Source of the DNA: Nageia nagi
Taxonomy: Eukaryota > Pinophyta
Direction: 5' to 3'
Assembly (NCBI GenBank): GCA_050084985.1
Contig: JBITNC010000001.1
Coordinates: 109,616,001-109,680,000, forward strand
DNA: 64,000 nt
A program made the translations under genes and the position numbers. The stretch's first letter is position 1. Each line of letters opens with the position of its first letter. Positions 46,819 to 56,650 of this stretch are shown piece after piece. Under the pieces are notes generated by a model, which was not told where the DNA came from, searched no databases, and worked only from the letters and a program-made list of their open reading frames with translations.

Positions 46819-47809
46819 TGTAGACCCTAAATTGTATAAAATGTGAATATATGTAATAAATAAAATGATCTACAATATAAGAAGAGCTATTTATGTATAT
46901 TATATTATATACAATAATAATAAATGAAAATTATGCACCTAATATAAAGTGTATATACAATCCTAAAAAGCAAATGGTAATGGATATTCAAAGGATTAGG
47001 ACCAAATTGAAGGTGAGCTTGTAATGGATCTTTGTATGCATGGATCAATAGCCTCTTCCATCAAAATCTAAAACCCTTGATCCTCAAGATCCATGCAGTT
47101 AACAACACTAAATATAAATAATTATAGAGTGCATAAAAGATAAAAGGTTTTAGAGATTAGAGTATAATAATTTCTCATAATAAGTGGCTCCTAAAGTCAT
47201 CATTGCTTGATGAAGATTATGGGAGATAACCACCTATCAAATATATTCTCATATCAAAGAGTTGCCATCTATGGAGGTCAACCTATTCCACTCACATATA
47301 TAACTTGCAAAGACATGAAGAGCACTAAAGGTTGACCTCTAAAAATAATATAAAAACTTTATTGTATTTAAGATAAATTGAAATATGAACCATAGCAATT
47401 AGCATTGCATTGGTCTTAGCATATGGTATTGCATAATCCAAAGAAGTTTGGAGAAGAGAAGAAAATTCTCAAAAGTAAAGTGGACTTCCCTTTTTTGATT
47501 GATATGTTGAGTATGATACTTCTTCTTCCCCTTTTGATCTTGTATTACCACTTGCTCTAGCTTCTTCAAGGAATTAAGCCAAAAAATAGAATCCATGTAT
47601 GAAGAGAGTACCTTATTTGGGTCCTACTCTCTTGGATAATACCTTCTTAAAAATAATCCAACATAATACCCACATAGATCATATATAATGAAAGAATGAT
47701 CAACTTAAAGAGAAAGAATGCAATAAATATAATATCCATTATGTTACTATGGTCATTGAGACACATAGTTCTATTAAACCATGATTATCAATCTGATGAG
47801 GTACTTTCA
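46819..47809 (-). repeat. 3' LTR of element D
   Basis: About 991 bases. The left 610 match 58989-59600 closely ('aaatctaaaacccttgatcc', 'agaagagctat'). The right end is placed at CA before 'tgccccaagat', whose complement is a polypurine tract. Confidence 0.8.
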
Positions 47810-47823
47810 TGCCCCAAGATTGG
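47810..47823 (-). promoter_or_regulatory. Polypurine tract of element D
   Basis: The minus strand reads 'CCAATCTTGGGGCA' next to the LTR. It is like the GGGGCAT tracts of G, C and H. Confidence 0.6.
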
Positions 47824-49782
47824 AATAACCTACAATTTGTAGGAGATTTTGCTTATGGAGTGACCATGGCCTTACAAACATTCATTAGCATAACACTGAA
47901 TTTTTATCCATCATCAAGATGATTCCATTTAACTTCCATAAAAAGTGACTAATGTTCAAATATACATTAGCCTTACTTTGCAATTTAGCACATTTGATCT
48001 GAATGAATTTCTTGACTTTATTTATTTTTAAAGTAAATGTATGCCACTAATAGCATTATTTTGTAGAATTTTGTAACCATATTTTTTGTAATTTTGTTCA
48101 GTATTCCCATTATAGTGAATATTTATGAAATAATGGCATTTTAAAATATATATTCAAGGATTTGTAGCATGCATAATTTGTAACAAATTTATAAGATACA
48201 CACCCTATTAACAACATGAAAATAGTAATATCAAGTTTCCAAACTTGAATCATAGTTGACTAACGACAAATAATCACATTTATCAGCATCATAAAAATCA
48301 AGAAGGAACATTTCCTCATAACATAATTTTTTTGGCATAAGAATTAGTTTGACCAATTTTGATCCTATATACCTTCATTCTCCACATGGGCCATAGAGGT
48401 TTACATAACCATAATATTAACCATTTTGAACTATGAAAACCATGATAACATTATTGATATTTGAAAGAATCCATAATTTTACATTAATCATGTTCTTAAT
48501 AGTGTTAAAATGATAAAAATTGAATGTTCAAAAAAAGAGCATATTCAATTGGCACTAAGCAACTGCAATTTAGATATTTAATATTCTAAAAATATGTACC
48601 TATATAAAAATCAAAATTTTCCACATGCCTTTATTTTGAACAAGTTTAATAATTTATAATTTCATATTTTTTATCATGTAACTTCTATCATATGCACTTA
48701 ATTTGGACAAATAAAAATAGAAATATAGTATAGGACTTGAATTTCTTACCAATTTTATATAAATCATGCTATTAACAACATGCATTAATATAAATAATCT
48801 TGAAAAATATAACATAATCAATTTCACTATGAATGCATAATGTAAAAATTCAATATCACTATATTTACCATTTTTTATCATCATACATTGAATTGTAAGA
48901 TTATTTCATATTTTGGACATTGTTGACAACATGGAATTGGAAAAAATAGGTTTTGAAAAAGAACTTATAGATAATTAATATAATTTCATGCATTTTCTCC
49001 ACATAATTCACCACTTTGTAAGTATTATCATTGATATTTTAGGGGTGATTCATTTAGGCTAGGGTTTAGTGCAAAATTGAAGAAAAAGGTGGTTAATAAT
49101 TGGCATTTGGTATTTCCCTCCTATAATTTTCTTATGTGGAAATCACTATTGAGATTATGACTCTTCTTTCTAGCTTGTCATTGATCTCCTTCTCATTTCC
49201 ATTGATTACCTTTGTGACCTCATTTCCTTAGTCATTTGATTTACTCACTTTCTTGTTAATATGGTAGATAATGAATGGTGTATAGTGTAGAGGCCTTTGA
49301 CTTGATGTAAAGGAAATATTGCAAAGTATTTTTTTGGTCTCCCTTTTAACCATGTGGTAAGTTTTTATTCTTTTCTATTTCTTTTTTATATTCTTCATTC
49401 AAAATTTACCATATTTCATCCACTTCAAAACATTGGGGCTTCCTTTTTTTCTATTTTACCTTTTCTTTTCCCCTATCAAGGTCATTGAGTATTTCATTTT
49501 TGATGTTCCCTTGATTTTCATAGTTTTTTGTAGTTACTTTGTTGATTTTATAGTTATTTTGCTTTTCATGTTCATATAGCTTTTGGAAAGGTGACATTTT
49601 GAGTGATTATTATTTGATATACTCTTATTTTTCATCACATTCATGTCTCTAGGATAATTTTACCTACATTATGTTATAATTCCATCATTGTTATAATTAT
49701 AGCTTGAGTTCTCATAGTTACTAATATGAATTTTGATTTTTTAATTTTCTAGGAATGCAAGATAACAATTAGAGGTGGAGCT
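47824..49782. other. Non-coding interior of element D
   Basis: I see no domain on either strand. On the plus strand, a GTAAGT-type word near 49360 and a pyrimidine-rich tract ending 'TTTTCTAG' at 49752 could bound an intron just upstream of the mobile-domain frame, but this rests on motif look only. Confidence 0.4.
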
Positions 49783-50200
49783 ATGTCTACTGCATCATTG
49801 GAGAAAGCCAAGGAGTGACCCAAATTAGTTGAGGAGGATAAGAGATAAAGTTTATATGATATTTTCATGGTCATTAATATTCAAAATGATCTCCCTATTC
49901 TCATAGTGTTGGTTGAGACCTAGGACTAGGATACCAACACCTTTCACCTACCTATAAGTGAAATGACCATTACACTTCTTGATGTATACCAAATATGGAG
50001 TATAACTATTCATGGATAGCTTGTTTAGTAGGCCAAAGTATGAAATAATGAGGTTAAAAAAAGATATGTAAGGTATCTCATGGGAGAGGAAGATCATGAA
50101 TAGGATCATAGGACCTCCCACTTGCATGTCACTAGATTGTACAATAAGATATGGGTCCATCATTTTGATTATATATATATATATATACAACTTTATTTAA
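49783..50200 (+). pseudogene. Plant mobile domain (PMD)-like fragment, antisense in element D
   Basis: The plus-strand frame from ATG 49783 contains 'DTNTFHLPISEMTITLLDV' followed by 'YQIWSITIHG' (about 49930-50010). This is the hallmark start of the plant mobile domain (PF10536 family), where a Thr-His-x-Phe-His-Leu-Pro-x-Gly-Glu-x-Thr-Ile-Thr-Leu pattern precedes a Gly-Leu-Pro turn. Several TGA, TAG and TAA stops break it, and element T truncates it at 50208. It runs opposite to D. Antisense frames near the 3' end are known in some Tat elements, so it may belong to D rather than be a separate insertion. Function in mobile elements is unclear. Confidence 0.65.
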
Positions 50201-50208
50201 GTCATAAT

Positions 50209-50683
50209 TGTTGTGTGTGGAGCATGATTGTTCAGAGTTGTTTATTTCAGCTGGATGTATACCCCAGGAAGCTAAAAACATTTGTAAAATTGCCTTGTAA
50301 AAGTATAGTAATTTCTAGTCAATCTGGGCCATTCATTAGGCAAATAATCTAACGGTTGAACTTATGTTTGGTTTAGGGTTTTTTTCCCTAGATAAAAACC
50401 CCTTTTTTTGCATGAGGGCATTGTAACAGACATGATTTGGTGAGTGAGAAATAGAGACATGAGACTGTGAGAGAAAATAGAGGATATTACAGCAGATCTG
50501 TTGTATGTTGTATTTCTTCACTTTGCTAGATAATAGAAAGGAAGGACTGGTTGTTTAGTGTGGACGTAGCCCAAACTGGGTGAACCACATATGTCTGTGT
50601 CTCTCTTATTTATGCATTTTTTATGTTTATATTTTGCAATATTTTATGTGCTCCATTGCTCCGAAATATATAATTTTCTAACA
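50209..50683 (+). repeat. LTR 1 of element T (extra copy)
   Basis: It has TG...CA ends and matches 55216-55696, with several differences not shared by LTRs 2 and 3 (for example near 50620-50650). Only two bases (AC) separate it from LTR 2. Confidence 0.9.
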
Positions 50684-50685
50684 AC

Positions 50686-51152
50686 TGATGATTGTTTAGA
50701 GTTCTTTATTTCATCTGGATGTATACGCCAGGAAGCTAAAAATGTTTGTAAAATTACCTTGTAAAAGTAAAGTAATTTCTAGTCAATCTGGGCCATTCAT
50801 TAGGTGAATAATCTGATGGTAGAAGTTATGTTTGGTTTAGGGCTTTTTTTCCCTAGATAAAAACCCCTCTTTTTGTATGAGGGCATTGTAACAGACATGA
50901 TTTGGTGAGTGAGAAATAGAGATGTGAGACGTGAGAGAAAATAGAGGATATTATAGTGGATCTGCTGTAGGTTATATTTCTTCACTTTGCTAGATAATAG
51001 AAAGGAAGGACTGGCTATTTGGTGTGGACATAGCCCAAACTGGGTGAACCATGTATATTTGTGTCTCTCTTCTTTATGCATTTTTTTGGGTTTATATTTT
51101 CTACTATATTTTATGTGCTCCATTAATTTGGAATATATATAATTTTCTAACA
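50686..51152 (+). repeat. LTR 2 of element T (functional 5' LTR, start trimmed)
   Basis: It lacks about the first 15 bases of the LTR (TGTTGTGTGTGGAGC) and joins LTR 1 through AC, the two bases that normally lie between LTR and primer site. That is the mark of a deletion between two tandem elements. Confidence 0.9.
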
Positions 51153-51154
51153 AC

Positions 51155-51172
51155 TAGTATCAGAGCCGAAGG
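51155..51172 (+). promoter_or_regulatory. Primer binding site of element T (initiator Met tRNA, mutated)
   Basis: 'TAGTATCAGAGCCGAAGG' stands two bases after LTR 2. The family word is TGGTATCAGAGC, so the first G has become A. Confidence 0.85.
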
Positions 51173-51227
51173 TCTATTTGGCTGATAAACTCGTAGGAAA
51201 GAAGAATTCCTTATTTGAGTGGGAGCA

Positions 51228-52025
51228 ATGGTAGAAGATGGTAAGTTTAGGGTCAAGAAATTTAACAACCAAAACTTCTCACTATGGAAGATGTAGATGG
51301 AAGATTATCTATATCAGAAATATTTGTACCTACCATTGGGTAGAAAAATAAAGAAGCCGACGGATATGATAGATGAAGAGTGGAACCTTCTCGATAGAAA
51401 GGCACTTGGAGCAATACGGTTGAGCCTCGTTGCATCAGTTGCCTTCAACATTTCAAAGGAAACAATGATAGAAGGTTTTTTTCAAACATTGTTGAAACTA
51501 TATGAAAAACCCTCAGCCTCAAACAAGGTATTCCTTATGAAATGATTAATTAATATGAAGATGTCAGAAGGTGGATCTGTTGCAGATCATTTAAATGATT
51601 TTAATACTATTACGAGTCAGTTAAGTTCTATAAAGGTAGACTTTGATGATGAAGTTAGAGATCTATTATTCTTGTGCTCATTACCAGAAAGTTGGAATGG
51701 TTTAGTAATGGCCATTAGTAACTCTGTGTCTACATCTAGTACTTTAAAGTTTGATGATGTTGTCGGTGCTATTCTTAGCGAGGAAATGCGATGGAAAAGC
51801 TCTGGTGAGACATCGGGAAATGCTTTGAGTGTAGATTCTAGGGGAAGAAAAATGGAAAAAGGAAAGAGCTCAAGATATCATAGTAAATCAAGGAAAGGAA
51901 GATCCAAGTCCAGATCAGGGTTAGAGTGCTAGAAATACGAAAAGAAAGGACACCTAAAGAGAGACTGTACATCTCAGAAGGGAAAAGAAGGAGATGCACA
52001 ACAAGAAAATAATCATGAAGCAAAT
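51228..52025 (+). pseudogene. Element T gag
   Basis: ATG 51228 opens the polyprotein ('MVEDGKFRVKKFNNQNFSLW'), a copia gag start in which Phe-Asn-x2-Asn-[FY]-x3-Trp is typical. Stops are TAG at about 51294, TGA at 51543 and TAG at 51930. The 82- and 125-residue open stretches (51297-51545, 51555-51932) hold the UBN2-type helices ('RKALGAIRLSLVASVAFNI', '[18 protein letters not shown]', '[15 protein letters not shown]'). A basic Ser/Arg/Lys tail leads to the zinc knuckle near 51928 (Cys-x2-[Cys to Tyr]-x4-His-x4-Cys), where a Trp is now TAG and one Cys is Tyr. Confidence 0.85.
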
Positions 52026-52600
52026 GTGACAGGTGAGATGTTACAAGATGCTTTGATTCTTTCTTTTGAAAATATTAATAATTCCTGGGTGGTAGATTCA
52101 GGGGCCTCATTCCATGCCACACTTGATAAGAAATATTTTCATGACTATGTTCAAGGAGATTTTGGACAAGTTCATTTGGGTGATGATAAACCCTATAAAA
52201 TTGTTGGAATGGGTAAGGTTCTTGTAAAATAGTAGAATGGAAACCAATGGCTACTAAAAGAGGTAAGGCATGTTCCAGATCTAAGGAAAAATCTAATTTT
52301 GATAGGGCAGTTAGGTAGTGAAGGTTGTGTGACAACTTTCACAGATAAAGCTTGGAAGGTCACCAAAGGAGCCTTGGTAATAGCAAGAGGTGAAAAGGTT
52401 GGTACATTGTATTTATGCAATGGTATTTCTAACTCTATTAATGCTTTAACTTCCAAAGGAGTAGATGCAGCATTATGGCATCATAGGCTCGGACACATGA
52501 GTGAAAAGGGGATGAAGATTCTTCACTCAAGAAATTTGTTGCCAGGTTTGAAGAATGTTGATTTGGATTTCTGTGAGAATTGCATTTATGGAAAATAGAA
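52026..52600 (+). pseudogene. Element T aspartic protease and GAG-pre-integrase region
   Basis: 'SWVVDSGASFHATLDKKYF' (about 52083-52139) is the copia protease active site with its Asp intact. 'VRHVPDLRKNLILIGQL' follows near 52264, after a TAG near 52231. The zinc-binding pre-integrase region, 'LWHHRLGHMSEKGMKIL' (about 52475-52525) and 'DFCENCIYGK' (about 52568-52597), keeps its His-His-Cys-Cys set, then meets a TAG. The motif style is that of Tork/Tnt1 elements. The protease would release gag and pol products. Confidence 0.85.
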
Positions 52601-53340
52601 GAGAGTCAGATTTCTCATAGTTGGGAAAGAAAAGAAGAGCCAAAAATTAGAGCTTGTGCATACAGATGTATGGGGACCTACTCAGGTATCATCTCTCAGT
52701 GGCTCTTGTTATTATGTTACCTTTATTGATGATGCAACTAGAAAAACTTGGATTTATTGTATTAAGAATAAATCTGATGTATTTGATACTTTCAAGAAAT
52801 GGAAAGCTTTGGTTGAGATTGAGACAGGAAAGAAATTGAAGTGTCTTAGATCAGATAATGGAGGTGAATATTACAGCAAAGAGTTTGATAGGTACTATTT
52901 AGAACATGGAATTCACAGAGAGAAGATAGTTCCAAGAACACCACAAGAAAATGGTGTGTCAGAAAGGATGAATAGGACAATCATGGAGCATGCAAGGTGC
53001 ATGAGATTGCATGTAGGATTGCCTTTACAATTTTGGGTAGAAGTTGTAGATATTATTGTTTATCTAATAAATAGAGGGCCTTCAAGTTCCTTGGATGGTG
53101 GTGTTCCAGAGGAAGCATGGACTGGTAAAAAGGTAAACTACTCCTTTTTTAAAGCCTTTTGGTTGTGAGGCCTTTATCCATATTGATAAAGAAAATAGAA
53201 CAAAGCTTGAGGCAAAGTCAAAGAAATGTACTTTTATTGGATATGGTGTTAATGATTTTGGTTATCGCTTATATGATTATGAAAATCACAAAATCATTAG
53301 GAGTAGAGATGTAATATTCAATGAAAAGGTCTTCTATAAG
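52601..53340 (+). pseudogene. Element T integrase core
   Basis: The 170-residue open stretch 52656-53168 has all three catalytic residues: 'HTDVWGP' (Asp), 'LRSDNGGEYYS' (Asp) and 'ENGVSERMNRTI' (Glu). The mid-part of the fold ('FIDDATRKTWIYCIK') is well kept. A run of six T at 53145-53150 has one T too many, and the correct frame resumes there with 'KPFGCEAFIHIDKENRTKLE' and 'CTFIGYGVNDFGYRLYD'. The insert is a simple homopolymer slip. Confidence 0.9.
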
Positions 53341-55119
53341 AATTAGTTGCAGGAAAAGAAATAAGAAAAAGAAAACAAGGAATACGTAGTTCTTTATGAA
53401 ATCATTGAAAAAGTAAAGGTGCCTGAAAATAATAATAACCAACCACCACAATAGCAACAGGCATCGCAAACACCTGAAAGTGGTGTTAGAAGATCTACTA
53501 GGATAAGTAGACCCCCTAAACGATACTCTCCTTCATTATATTATTTATTGTTGACTGATTCTAGTGAAACTGAATGTTATGAAGAAGCAATGTAGGTTGA
53601 AAGTAGGAAGAAGTGGGAGGTAGCCATGGAAGAAGAGATGGACTCCTTAATGCATAACCAGACTTGGGACTTAGTCAGGTTGCCTGCAAGAAAAACTACA
53701 TTGAAGAATAAATGGGTTTACAGGCTGAAGGAAGAAGATGGAGGAAAACAAAGGTACAAAGCTAGACTTGTGGTGAAGGGGTTTGCACATAAGAAAGGTA
53801 TTGATTTTGATGAAATATTTTCTCCTATTGTTAAAATGACTTCAATCAGAACTATTTTTAGTCTTGTAGCAGCTAAAGATTTGCATCTTGAGCAGTTAGA
53901 TGTAAAGATAGCCTTTCTCCATGGGGATTTGGAGGAAGAGATATATATGCAATAGCCACAAGGATATGAGGTGAAAGGGAAGGAGAAACTAGTGTGCAGG
54001 TTGAAGAAGAGCATGTATGGCTTAAAATAGGCTCCAAGGTAGTGGTATCTAAAATTTGACAAGTTTATGTCTGAACAAAGTTACACTAGATGTCATTTTG
54101 ATCATTGTGTTTATTTGAAAAAGCAAAATGATGGCAGCTATATTATATTGTTATTGTATGTAGATGACATGCTTGTTATAGGGTCTAACATGCAGGAAAT
54201 AAATGTGCTCAAAAAAAAATTAGCAAATTCATTTGCAATGAAGGATTTTGGAGTTGCAAAACAAATCCTTGGTATGAGAATCACTAGAGATAGGAAAAAT
54301 CACAAATTAATATTGTCTCAGAATGAGTACATACAAAAGGTATTGAAAAGATTTAATATGCACAATGCAAAACCAGTTAGTACACCTTTTGCTAGCCATT
54401 TCAAACTTAGTAAGGAAATGTGCCCAAAGACCCAAGAAGACATGGATTATATGTCTAAAGTTCCATATGCATCAGCAGTTGGAAGCTTAATGTATGCAAT
54501 GGTCTGCACAAGGCCTAATATTGCACATGTAATGGGAGTTGTAAGCAGGTACATGAACAATCCAGGAAAGGAACATTGGATGGTAGTGAAATGGATTCTC
54601 AAATATCTGAAAGGTACCACAAATCAAGCATTATGCTTTGGTGGTTCAAACATTTCCCTACAGGGATATGTTGATATAGATATGGTAGGTGATAGAGATA
54701 ACAGGAGGAGCACTACAAGATATGTATTTACTGTTGGTGGAATAGCTGTCAGTTGGGTTTCAAAAATCCAAAGTGTTGTTGTACTTTCAACAATAGAAGC
54801 AGAGTATGTTGCTACTATAGAGGCTAGTAAAGAAATGATTTGGTTACAAAGGTTTATGAGTGAATTGGGTAAGGAGCATGATATGGGGACGCTATACAGT
54901 GATAGCTAAAGTGCCATTCATCTCACAAAGAACTCAGCATTTCATTCTAGGACTAAACACATACAACTTAAGTACCATTTCATATGATCAGTGTTGGAAG
55001 ATGGAGAATTAAAGTTGGAAAAGATACATACTAGCCAGAATCCTGCAGATATGCTAACAAAAGTTGTAACCAGGGAGAAACTAAGAATATGCTTAGTTTC
55101 AATTGGTCTTCAAGGATGA
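53341..55119 (+). pseudogene. Element T reverse transcriptase and RNase H
   Basis: 'MEEEMDSLMHNQTWDLV' (53626) starts the RVT_2 domain. 'RYKARLVVKGFAHKKGIDF', 'EQLDVKIAFLHGDLEEEIYM' and 'LLLYVDDMLVIGS' (about 54148-54186) carry the RT motifs with the catalytic Asp residues. TAG stops at 53953, 54028 and 54040 each stand where copia RT has Gln. RNase H (about 54660-55000) has 'YVDIDMVGDRDNRRST', 'STIEAEYVA' and 'LYSDS', followed by TAA for Gln. The frame ends at the TGA of 55117-55119. With only point changes it is the most complete pol in the window. Confidence 0.9.
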
Positions 55120-55202
55120 CGATGAAGATGAGAAACAACCAGGCCCAAAGAGGAGTCATTATCCAGCAAATGAAGTAGCGGTGGAGTTGCTACAATCATT
55201 CT

Positions 55203-55215
55203 CCAAGTGGGAGAT
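55203..55215 (+). promoter_or_regulatory. Polypurine tract of element T
   Basis: 'CCAAGTGGGAGAT' directly precedes LTR 3. AAGTGGGAGATTGTTG is the usual copia tract-LTR joint. Confidence 0.9.
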
Positions 55216-55696
55216 TGTTGTGTGTGGAGCATGATTGTTTAGAGTTCTTTATTTCATCCGGATGTATACCCTAGGAAGCTAAAAATGTTTGTAAAATTGC
55301 CTTGTAAAAGTAAAGTAATTTCTAGTCAATTTGGGCCATTCATTAGGTGAATAATCTGATGGTAGAACTTATGTTTGGTTTAAGGCATTTTTTCCCTAGA
55401 TAAAAACCCCTCTTTTTTATATGAGGTCTTTGTAATAGACATGATTTGGTGAGTGAGAAATAGAGATGTGAGACATGAGAGAAAATAGAGGATATTACAA
55501 TGGATCTACTGTAGTTTGTATTTCTTCACTTTGCTAGATAATAGAAAGGAAGGACTGGCTGTTTGGTGTGGACGTAGCCCAAACTAGGTGAACCACATAT
55601 ATCTGTGTCTCTCTTCTTTATGCATTTTTTTGGGTTTATATTTTCTGCTATATTTTATGTGCTCCATTGATCCGAAATATATATAATTTTCTAACA
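55216..55696 (+). repeat. LTR 3 of element T (3' LTR)
   Basis: It is 481 bases, TGTTGTGTGTGG to TTTTCTAACA, and closest to LTR 2 by eye. Confidence 0.95.
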
Positions 55697-55701
55697 ACAA
55701 T

Positions 55702-56650
55702 TATATGTATATTTTTGTAATGAATGATTATTTTTTTTACTTTTTATATATGAATGATTTATTTTCCTATAGAGTTGTACCTATATGATTCATAATTTGA
55801 ATTTCAAAGTACACTTTTCAAAGTTGTAAGCAACAAGCCATATATACCACTTCACATTTTCATTTCCAACTTCATCACATATTTCTACAAAATAATAATT
55901 TGACCTATGAAATAAATGTAAGTAATAAAAAACCTAATGAATCCATCCTTACCAATTTATGACCAATATTCAATTTTATTATTTGATTCAAACTCAAAAA
56001 TGAACTAAATATATGATTCCTTATTTGCAATATACAAACAATCATGAACCTAAGTGAGTTTTTATGCTTTAATGAATTTAAAACTTGATCACATGCTCAT
56101 AATATGTCTCAGCAGACCTTAAAGAAACAAGATATACTATTTATTTATCTTCTTCTCTGGTATATGCACACTATTAACATGTAAATAGTCACATGTTGTT
56201 AATAGCATGTGTTTTGAATAATTTTCAAAAAAAATATGAGGGAAATGAATAAAATTTACCCATAACATAGATAAAACTATCACATGACCACTATAACAAT
56301 GAAAAATACACATTTTACCATTTAGAAAATAACCTACTTATGGTACATTACAATTTCCATTTTTTCACATTCAAGTCATGAATTTGCATACTTGGTATGT
56401 TTTAACAACCCATACATATTTTGTAGATCTAGGTACAAAAATAAGTATCTTTATGGTGGTATAATTTACATAGTTTATAATGTGTAGATAGTCTTGCTTG
56501 CTATTAGTAGCATTCTTTCTATATGTTTCACTATTATGTTTTATTTTCTCTTCATCATAGCTATGACTTGATTGTTACTGATGTTTTCTACATTCATTTT
56601 TGTTAGAGAAATAATAGTTCATACAATGTGAAATACTTACTGAATGAATG
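55702..56650. other. Non-coding interior of element D, right of T
   Basis: AT-rich sequence with no domain, repeat family or promoter that I can support. It contains a small inverted word pair near 56170-56210 ('ctattaacatgt' and 'gttaatagcatgtg'). Confidence 0.4.

Larger units (their letters stand above)
50209..55696 (+). mobile_element. Element T: Tork/Tnt1-type copia retrotransposon with an extra tandem LTR
   Basis: Three LTR copies (50209-50683, 50686-51152, 55216-55696) flank a 4-kb copia polyprotein in the order gag, protease, integrase, RT, RNase H. The flanks ATAAT (50204-50208) and ACAAT (55697-55701) look like a target duplication with one C/T difference. The integrase DDE and RT YVDD residues are all kept, but about a dozen stops and one frameshift disable it. 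LTRs 2 and 3 agree best with each other, so they are the true pair. LTR 1 is a leftover of a former tandem arrangement. It is inserted in D. Confidence 0.9.

Noticed and set aside
49362-49752. Intron upstream of the mobile-domain fragment
   Set aside because: Only GT and AG words with a pyrimidine tract support it, with no recognisable exon on the left. It is mentioned but not annotated as a feature.
50168-50188. (TA)n run as TATA promoter of T
   Set aside because: It lies outside LTR 1, in the flanking D sequence, and is a simple microsatellite.
51838-52456. Several minus-strand frames of 60-90 codons
   Set aside because: All lie opposite the copia gag and protease of T and show no domain.
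52654-52839. Plus-strand 61-codon frame
   Set aside because: It overlaps the integrase core of T in the wrong frame. The integrase frame has the DDE residues.
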